The notes below the pieces were generated by a model, which saw only the letters and a program-made list of their open reading frames with translations, had not been told where the DNA came from and searched no databases. This document shows, one piece after another, positions 14,138-19,012 of a stretch of DNA of 19,012 bases. Each line of letters begins with the position of its first letter. Position 1 is the stretch's first letter. The position numbers were made by a program, and so were the translations under genes. This stretch comes from Phyllobacteriaceae bacterium UBA1059 (GTDB lineage: Bacteria > Pseudomonadota > Alphaproteobacteria > Rhizobiales > Rhizobiaceae). The stretch covers positions 1,922 through 20,933 of the forward strand of contig DCDI01000112.1 of the NCBI GenBank assembly GCA_002316345.1. Direction: 5' to 3'.

Positions 14138-14578
14138 TCAGCCAAACCAGGCGGTTACCGTCGGCAACAATTCCGGATGCGTCACCAGACTTCCAACCCC
14201 TGCCATAACTAGGCCCGTCCCGAAGGCAACGACAGCACCTGTCAGAATATGAAGCGGAAGCGTGCTCTTCATCTCGGCGACCGGACCGCGCCCACGATCA
14301 TTGGCCGGCCACATCACGCGCAGGCTGCGGCTGCTTTTTTGGCCCAGCTTCTTCAATCCGGCTGTGCGACGACGCCACTGCGTGTCGACGATCACAGCAT
14401 CGGTTTGATCGATGTCAGCCCAGTCGAGCGAAGAAACGGGTGCATTCCGAGAAAATGCAATGACTTGACCGGCGGAAGACCCCAGCGGTTCGGCGGCAGC
14501 TGCCAAGCGCGCGTTACGCACCCGCACATCAACCGAAGGAGCCAGTGTCGTATCGATCAGTCTGCAATCTTCGATCAT
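14138..14578 (-). CDS. Hypothetical protein with a C-terminal membrane helix
   Basis: 146 residues; I do not recognise it. The first 100 or so residues are polar, with two acidic stretches (SSLDWADIDQTD) and a basic patch (WRRRTAGLKKLGQKSSR). One strong hydrophobic segment lies at about 107-133 (LPLHILTGAVVAFGTGLVMAGVGSLV), so the protein is probably tail-anchored with most of it in the cytoplasm. ATG 14578 has AAGG eight to nine bases upstream. The opposite strand has a similar-length open frame (14249-14617) without a hydrophobic region or a ribosome site, so the minus-strand reading is preferred. It follows slyX on the same strand after 80 bases. It could be a fast-evolving orphan gene; confidence that it is translated is moderate. 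Confidence 0.5.
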   Translation of the reverse strand: MIEDCRLIDTTLAPSVDVRVRNARLAAAAEPLGSSAGQVIAFSRNAPVSSLDWADIDQTDAVIVDTQWRRRTAGLKKLGQKSSRSLRVMWPANDRGRGPVAEMKSTLPLHILTGAVVAFGTGLVMAGVGSLVTHPELLPTVTAWFG

Positions 14579-14657
14579 GGGAGCCGCCTTGCGAACCTAA
14601 CCTATGTGACGGTTTAACGACGGACTCGCTCGCTGGTTCCTGAACAGATGTTCAGAT

Positions 14658-14870
14658 TCACCAGTGTGGCGGCTTGGTCACAGCGATTTCCGGCGCGGTC
14701 TGTTCTTCCACTTCGAGGAAGCGGTCGGTCAGTAGGTCAAGCTTCTTGCGCAGACCCTCGATCACCTTCCATTGCTCGGCAATCTCGCCGGACAGTTCCT
14801 GGATCACGTGATCCTGCTCGGCAGCGATGCGTTCGAGATCGACGATACGCTCCTGGTCGCTGGCGGTCAT
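14658..14870 (-). CDS. slyX: SlyX family protein
   Basis: A 70-residue, acidic, mostly coiled-coil protein (about residues 5-55: heptad-like ERIVDLERIAAEQDHVIQEL, then WKVIEGLRKKLDLLTDRFLEV) ending in the SlyX-typical proline-rich tail KPPHW. The molecular role of SlyX is unknown. Its ATG (14870-14868) overlaps the stop of the thioesterase gene as ATGA, so the two are translationally coupled. It is the last gene of a three-gene operon (alcohol dehydrogenase, thioesterase, slyX). Confidence 0.9.
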   Translation of the reverse strand: MTASDQERIVDLERIAAEQDHVIQELSGEIAEQWKVIEGLRKKLDLLTDRFLEVEEQTAPEIAVTKPPHW

Positions 14871-15295
14871 GAGGCGATCGTCTCCAAAGTGGTGCGCAGC
14901 CGGTCGTTTAGCAACTTGGGCCGCCGCGTTTCCCGGTCGACATAGACATGCACGAAGAAGCCTTCCGCCGCAGCAGTCAGCTCATCATTGCGGAACAGGC
15001 CGACCTCATAGCGCACGGAGGATGTGCCGAGCTTGGCGACCCGCAATCCCGCATGCACCACATCGGGAAAAGCGATCTCGCCGAAATAACGGCAGCCCGT
15101 TTCCACCACGAGCCCGATCTGGTCGCCGCTTTTAAGATCAAGCACGCCCTGCTCGATCAGCCAGCCATTCACCGCCGTGTCGAACAGCGAATAATGCACG
15201 ACATTGTTCATGTGACCGTAAATGTCGTTGTCCATCCAGCGGGTGGGAATGGTGCGGAAGGTCTTGTAGGCCCCGCGCAAACTGCCTTCCGCCAT
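14867..15295 (-). CDS. Acyl-CoA thioesterase, hotdog fold (4-hydroxybenzoyl-CoA thioesterase / YbgC type)
   Basis: Hydrolyses an acyl-CoA thioester, releasing acid and CoA. 142 residues, one hotdog domain. The family signature is at 19-34: R19-W-M-D22-N-D24, then Y26-G-H28-M-N-N31-V-V-H-Y, where the Asp and the His/Asn stretch form the active site. The acyl group cannot be predicted. Its ATG overlaps the stop of the dehydrogenase gene (TGATG at 15297-15293) and its stop overlaps slyX (ATGA), so it is the middle of a tight operon. Pairing an alcohol dehydrogenase with a thioesterase could mean a small catabolic or detoxification route, but this is inference from position only. Confidence 0.93.
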   Translation of the reverse strand: MAEGSLRGAYKTFRTIPTRWMDNDIYGHMNNVVHYSLFDTAVNGWLIEQGVLDLKSGDQIGLVVETGCRYFGEIAFPDVVHAGLRVAKLGTSSVRYEVGLFRNDELTAAAEGFFVHVYVDRETRRPKLLNDRLRTTLETIAS

Positions 15296-16461
15296 CAGAA
15301 CGCCGCCTTGTAGATCGCCAGAGCAGCGCTTTCGGTGACCGGACGCGGATTGTTGACGAGCAGCCTGCCCTGCTTCATCGCGTCGGATGCAAGCTTCGGC
15401 AGATCCGCTTCCGTAATGCCGACATCGCGCAAACGCTGGGGCAGGCCAAGCCGCTTCGACAGTGCGGCCAGCGCGTCGATGAAGCCGGCGGTTTTCCCTT
15501 GCGTGCTTGGTTCATCCACGAGTTCCGGAAAAGCGTCGCCGGCGATCTCGGCATAGAGATGCGCGGCATCCGGCGCGTTGAAGCGCAGCACATGCGGCAG
15601 AACCAGCGCGTTACTTAAGCCATGCGGCACATGGAACGTACCGCCGATTGGATAGGCCAGCGCATGCACGGCCGCCACCGGCGAATTGGCAAAGGCTTGG
15701 CCGGCCAGCATGGAGCCGAGCAGCATGGCCGAGCGCGCTCCGGTATCCGACCCGTTCGTCACCGCGTTTTCAATGTTGGCGCCGAGCAGTCGCAACGCCT
15801 CGCGAGCGAGCGTCTTCGACAGCGGATTGTTGTTGGCGCTGGTGGAGGCATAGGCTTCGATCGCATGCACCATGGCATCGATGCCGGTTGCTGCCGTGAT
15901 CGCCGGCGGAAGGCCGAGCGTCAGATCGGGATCGAGCAGGGCGATATTGGGTTGGATCAGCGGCGACGACACGCCACGCTTTTCCTCCTCACCCACCGTG
16001 ATGATCGAAACCGGCGTCACTTCCGACCCCGTTCCCGCCGTGGTTGGCACGAGGATCAGCGGCAAGCGTGGTCCCTTGGCCTGCCCTACGCCCCAGGCCT
16101 GATCGAGATCTTCATTCGAGCCCAGCAACAAGGCCGCGAGCTTGGCAACATCCAGCGAAGACCCGCCGCCAAATCCGATCACGCCGCTGACATGCGCGTT
16201 TCGCCCTGCCGCAACGGCCGCTTCCAGCGTTTTGCGCGACGGATCGGCTTCCACCTGATCGAAGATCGTGACCGCGACGCCGGCCGCTTCCAGCGACGCG
16301 AGCGCCGGATCGCAGAGGCCGAGCTTACGCAGGCCGGAATCGGTCACGAAGAGGATCGTCTCGCCGAGCCGCGGTGCGGAGATTTCGCCTAGCCGCGCGG
16401 CGCTGCCGGGTTCGAAGATAAGGGATGGGGCGGTGTGGAAGCGGAAGCTTTGAATTGTCAT
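15295..16461 (-). CDS. Iron-containing (type III) alcohol dehydrogenase
   Basis: NAD(P)-dependent dehydrogenase of 388 residues, close to the family norm, related to maleylacetate reductase and 1,3-propanediol/lactaldehyde dehydrogenases. GGGSSLDVAK at 98-107 is the nucleotide-binding glycine loop. PTTAGTGSEVTP at 139-150 is conserved in the family. The metal ligands are D195 and H199 (GIDAMVHAIEAYAST), H266 (AAVHALAYPIGG) and H280 (FHVPHG), all present, so it should bind Fe2+ or Zn2+. The alcohol substrate cannot be told from sequence. ATG 16461 was chosen over a 45-residue extension that runs into the divergent promoter region. First gene of the operon with the thioesterase and slyX. A 7-bp dyad (16454-16460 with 16472-16478) covers the start codon. 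Confidence 0.93.
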   Translation of the reverse strand: MTIQSFRFHTAPSLIFEPGSAARLGEISAPRLGETILFVTDSGLRKLGLCDPALASLEAAGVAVTIFDQVEADPSRKTLEAAVAAGRNAHVSGVIGFGGGSSLDVAKLAALLLGSNEDLDQAWGVGQAKGPRLPLILVPTTAGTGSEVTPVSIITVGEEEKRGVSSPLIQPNIALLDPDLTLGLPPAITAATGIDAMVHAIEAYASTSANNNPLSKTLAREALRLLGANIENAVTNGSDTGARSAMLLGSMLAGQAFANSPVAAVHALAYPIGGTFHVPHGLSNALVLPHVLRFNAPDAAHLYAEIAGDAFPELVDEPSTQGKTAGFIDALAALSKRLGLPQRLRDVGITEADLPKLASDAMKQGRLLVNNPRPVTESAALAIYKAAF

Positions 16462-16478
16462 ATCGGGAAATTGACAAT
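16454..16478 (-). promoter_or_regulatory. Dyad over the alcohol dehydrogenase start codon
   Basis: ATTGTCA (16454-16460) and TGACAAT (16472-16478) are perfect inverted repeats separated by 11 bases. As RNA the stem would include the last two bases of the start codon; as DNA it could be a repressor operator in the divergent promoter region. Seven bp is short, so chance is possible. The rest of the gap to 16598 shows no promoter I trust. Confidence 0.3.
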
Positions 16479-16598
16479 CCGCTCCGCATTTGTCGAGAGT
16501 GGAACCGTCGAGCCCGTCCGGCAGGGCCTGATGGAACGGTCGCCGCCGGCGGTTATTCCTGATAACAACAAGAACCATCCGGAAATCGGGAACCACGC

Positions 16599-18131
16599 AT
16601 GGCGAACGCCGCGATCCAGCTCATCGGCATCAACAAGAGCTTCGGACCCGTCCACGCCAATCGCGACATCCATCTCGACGTCCCCCGCGGCACCATTCAC
16701 GGCATCATCGGCGAAAACGGCGCAGGCAAGTCCACGCTGATGTCGATCCTCTACGGCTTCTACCAGGCCGACCGCGGCGACATCCTCGTCAACGGCACCA
16801 AGGCCTCGATCAAGACGCCCAACGATGCGATCGCCGCAGGCATCGGCATGGTGCACCAGCACTTCATGCTGGTCGACAACTTCACCGTCTTGGAGAACAT
16901 CATCCTGGGTGCGGAAGGCAATGCGCTGCTCAACACCAGCATCAGCAAGGCCCGCGCCGAGTTGAAACGGCTTGAGCGAGAATATGGCCTCGAAGTCGAT
17001 CCCGATGCCGTGGTCGAAGATCTCGCCGTCGGCCTTCAGCAGCGCGTCGAAATCCTCAAGGCACTCTATCGCGGCGCCGACATCCTGATCCTCGACGAAC
17101 CCACTGGCGTGCTGACGCCCGCCGAAGCCGACCACCTCTTCCGCATCCTCGCCCGGCTGAAGGAAGAGGGCAAAACCGTCATCCTGATCACCCACAAGCT
17201 CAGAGAGATCATGGCGATCACCGACAATGTCTCGGTGATGCGCCAGGGCACGATGGTGGCGACGCGCAAGACCGCGGAAACCACCGTCGAGGAACTGGCC
17301 GAACTCATGGTCGGCCGCCGCGTCCTCCTGCGCGTGGAAAAAGGCCCCGCCAATCCCGGCGCGGTGAAGCTGTCGGTGAAGAACCTGACGGTCCGCGATG
17401 CCCGCAAGGTCGAGATGGTGAAGGACGTCTCCTTCGAAGTCCGCGCCGGTGAGATCGTCGGCATCGCGGGCGTCGCCGGCAACGGCCAGTCCGAACTGAT
17501 CGAAACCATCGCCGGCCTGCGCAAGGCCCTGTCCGGCACAGTGCTCCTCGATGGGGAGCCGATCGACGTTACCGGCACTGCCGATCCCGGCGAGTTGCGC
17601 GATCGCGGCCTCGCCCATGTGCCGGAAGACCGTCACCATGTCGGCCTCGTGCTTGCCTATGAGGAACAGGAAAACGCCATCCTCGGCTACCACGACCACA
17701 AGCAATATCTCACCGGTTTCTTCCTGAATCGCTCCGCAATTCGGGCGGATGCGGAGGAAAAAATCCGGAATTACGACATCCGACCGGCAAATCCGCACCT
17801 GAAAACGGCGAATTTTTCCGGCGGCAACCAGCAAAAGATCGTGCTCGCCCGCGAGATCGAAAAAGACCCCGGCGTCCTCATCGTCGGCCAGCCGACTCGC
17901 GGCGTCGATGTCGGCGCCATCGAATTCATCCACAAACGCCTCATCGCCATGCGCGACGCCGGCAAGGCGGTGCTGCTCGTTTCGGTCGAACTCGACGAAA
18001 TCCGCTCCCTGTCCGACCGCATCCTCGTGATGTTCGACGGTCGCATCGTCGGGGAACGCGATGGGGAAGCGGGCGAAGGGGAACTCGGCTTGCTGATGGC
18101 CGGCGTGGAACGGCGGGAGGCGGCGGAGTGA
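16599..18131 (+). CDS. Nucleoside-type (BMP) ABC transporter ATP-binding protein, two ATPase domains
   Basis: Cytoplasmic energy subunit of an importer for nucleosides or similar substrates. 510 residues, the double-domain form also found in sugar importers. Domain 1 (about 6-240): Walker A GENGAGKST at 38-46, signature LAVGLQQRVEIL at 142-153 (the usual variant of this family), Walker B ILILDEPTG at 162-170. Domain 2 (about 256-500): degenerate Walker A GVAGNGQSEL at 291-300, signature FSGGNQQK at 406-413, and LIVGQPTRGVDVGA at 427-440 in which Gln replaces the Walker B acid. Only domain 1 therefore looks fully hydrolytic, which is common in this family. ATG 16599 has GGGAA upstream. The stop overlaps the fosX-like start as GTGA. 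Its binding protein is probably the BMP gene at 13039. Confidence 0.95.
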   Translation: MANAAIQLIGINKSFGPVHANRDIHLDVPRGTIHGIIGENGAGKSTLMSILYGFYQADRGDILVNGTKASIKTPNDAIAAGIGMVHQHFMLVDNFTVLENIILGAEGNALLNTSISKARAELKRLEREYGLEVDPDAVVEDLAVGLQQRVEILKALYRGADILILDEPTGVLTPAEADHLFRILARLKEEGKTVILITHKLREIMAITDNVSVMRQGTMVATRKTAETTVEELAELMVGRRVLLRVEKGPANPGAVKLSVKNLTVRDARKVEMVKDVSFEVRAGEIVGIAGVAGNGQSELIETIAGLRKALSGTVLLDGEPIDVTGTADPGELRDRGLAHVPEDRHHVGLVLAYEEQENAILGYHDHKQYLTGFFLNRSAIRADAEEKIRNYDIRPANPHLKTANFSGGNQQKIVLAREIEKDPGVLIVGQPTRGVDVGAIEFIHKRLIAMRDAGKAVLLVSVELDEIRSLSDRILVMFDGRIVGERDGEAGEGELGLLMAGVERREAAE

Positions 18132-18547
18132 TCCAGGGCCTGTCGCACATGACCTTCGTCACCCGCGATCTCGAGCGGATGACAACCATCCTCACCGAGG
18201 TCTTGGACGCGCGCGAAATCTATGCGAGTGGCGACGACACCTTCTCTGTTTCGCGCGAAAAGTTCTTCCTGATCGGCGATCTCTGGATCGCGATCATGGA
18301 AGGCGAGCCGCTTCCCACCCGCACCTACAATCACATCGCCTTCAAGATCGACGAAGCCGACTTCGACCGCTACGCGCAGCGCGTAAAGCAACTCGGCCTC
18401 GACATCCGCCCGCCTCGCCCACGGGTGGAAGGCGAAGGACGTTCCCTGTATTTCTACGACTTGGACAACCACATGTTCGAACTGCACACGGGCACGTTGT
18501 CCGAACGGCTTACGCGCTACGAGCGCCCCGCAGAGGCACTGCCATGA
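18128..18547 (+). CDS. FosX-type fosfomycin hydrolase homologue (VOC superfamily)
   Basis: 139 residues with very close resemblance to FosX, the Mn(II)-dependent enzyme that opens the epoxide of fosfomycin with water. From memory of Listeria FosX, the metal ligands H7, H69 and E118 and the catalytic base E44 all fall at identical positions here (GLSH7, SREKFFL with E44, RTYNH69IAF, HMFE118LH), and RPRVEGEGRSLYFYD is nearly unchanged. A Mesorhizobium loti FosX is known and has weak activity. Start GTG 18128 overlaps the ATPase stop (GTGA) with GGGAGG seven bases upstream; the stop overlaps the permease start (ATGA). It is thus locked into a nucleoside-transporter operon, which hints that its native substrate may be taken up by this transporter rather than fosfomycin. 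Confidence 0.9.
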   Translation: MIQGLSHMTFVTRDLERMTTILTEVLDAREIYASGDDTFSVSREKFFLIGDLWIAIMEGEPLPTRTYNHIAFKIDEADFDRYAQRVKQLGLDIRPPRPRVEGEGRSLYFYDLDNHMFELHTGTLSERLTRYERPAEALP

Positions 18548-19012
18548 GCGTCCCCTACGCCAAACTCCCGCGATGGGTCGACTATGGCCTGATCCCGCTC
18601 ATCAACCTCATCGTCGCCTTCGCCGTCGCCGGGCTCGTGGTGCTGCTCGTCGGCGAAAGCCCGTTTCGGGCTGCGGCCATCATGGTGGAAGGCGCGTTTG
18701 GGCGGGGGCAGAATATTGCTTATACGCTGTTTTATGCCACGAGCTTCATCTTCACCGGCCTTGCCGTCGCGGTCGCTTTCCATGGCGGGCTGTTCAATAT
18801 CGGCGGCGAGGGGCAGGCCTATGTCGGCGGGCTTGGCGTCGTGCTGGTGGCGCTGAACCTCGATGGTGTGTTCCCGTGGTGGGTCAACTTTCCGCTGGCG
18901 GTGATCGGTGCGGGATTGGCGGGGGCTCTGTGGGCGCTGATCCCAGCCTATCTGCAAGCCAAGCGCGGCTCGCATATCGTCATCACGACGATCATGTTCA
19001 ACTTCATCGCCG
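18544..19012 (+). CDS. ABC transporter permease (BMP/nucleoside family), partial
   Basis: The first 156 residues of an inner-membrane permease; the gene continues past the right edge. Hydrophobic helices are visible at about 17-38, 59-79, 89-105 and 113-135. The stretch FTGLAVAVAFHGGLFNIGGEGQAYVGG is the signature of the permease that partners this ATPase type, and KRGSHIVITTIMFNFIA is the conserved start of the next segment. ATG 18544 overlaps the stop of the fosX-like gene (ATGA), and AGAGG lies seven bases upstream. A second permease gene is expected next in this family but is outside the window. Confidence 0.93.
   Translation, partial: MSVPYAKLPRWVDYGLIPLINLIVAFAVAGLVVLLVGESPFRAAAIMVEGAFGRGQNIAYTLFYATSFIFTGLAVAVAFHGGLFNIGGEGQAYVGGLGVVLVALNLDGVFPWWVNFPLAVIGAGLAGALWALIPAYLQAKRGSHIVITTIMFNFIA

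Noticed and set aside
16458..17933. Minus-strand open frame of 491 codons
   Set aside because: It is antisense to the ABC ATPase with both Walker and signature motifs. The Asp/His-rich composition is a typical mirror artefact of GC-rich coding sequence.
1..19012. Mobile elements, phage genes or CRISPR
   Set aside because: No transposase, integrase, terminal inverted repeats or regularly spaced repeats were seen. tRNA-Ser is not followed by a direct repeat or an integrase within the window.

Overview
The window looks like chromosomal DNA of a GC-rich alphaproteobacterium of the order Hyphomicrobiales (Rhizobiales). The signs are a site matching the Irr iron-control element, a bacterioferritin with every canonical ligand, the two-protein imelysin / di-heme oxidoreductase arrangement, an alphaproteobacterial-type CoaBC, and a BMP-type nucleoside transporter. 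I cannot name a genus. I see no phage genes, transposases, integrases or CRISPR arrays.

Region 1 (1-5030, minus strand) is an iron locus. In transcription order it holds an Irr box (5013-5029), a candidate promoter (4950-4978), an unrecognised cysteine-rich cytoplasmic protein (4812-4303), a secreted imelysin/M75 protein (4292-3006), Bfd (2893-2582), bacterioferritin (2616-2131), a periplasmic di-heme oxidoreductase (2034-511), and a second imelysin-like protein that runs off the left edge. Iron uptake and iron storage genes are thus interleaved. Strong hairpins without U-tracts follow the first imelysin and bfr, and two mutually exclusive hairpins lie just before bfd.

Region 2 (5198-8367) holds a lipoprotein-type D,D-carboxypeptidase on the plus strand. 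Facing it is a probable copper pair on the minus strand: a DUF2946-like protein and a PCuAC chaperone with a Met/His-rich tail. Next comes galM on the minus strand, interrupted by one in-frame TAA.

Region 3 (8601-12862) holds a 1-Cys peroxiredoxin with a clear terminator, then on the minus strand coaBC, an unknown polytopic membrane protein and tRNA-Ser(GGA). On the plus strand follow a small two-helix membrane protein and msrA.

Region 4 (12863-19012) is a BMP-family ABC transporter split in two. The binding-protein gene has a structured leader and a very strong terminator. It is separated from the ATPase gene by four minus-strand genes: an orphan, slyX, a thioesterase and an iron-type alcohol dehydrogenase, the last three in a tightly overlapping operon. 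The ATPase gene is followed by a FosX-type gene and the first permease gene, joined by GTGA and ATGA overlaps. The permease runs off the right edge.

The observations most worth following up are the cysteine-rich gene at the head of the Irr-box operon, the fosX homologue inside the transporter operon, the multi-hairpin leaders before bmp and bfd, and the galM nonsense codon.
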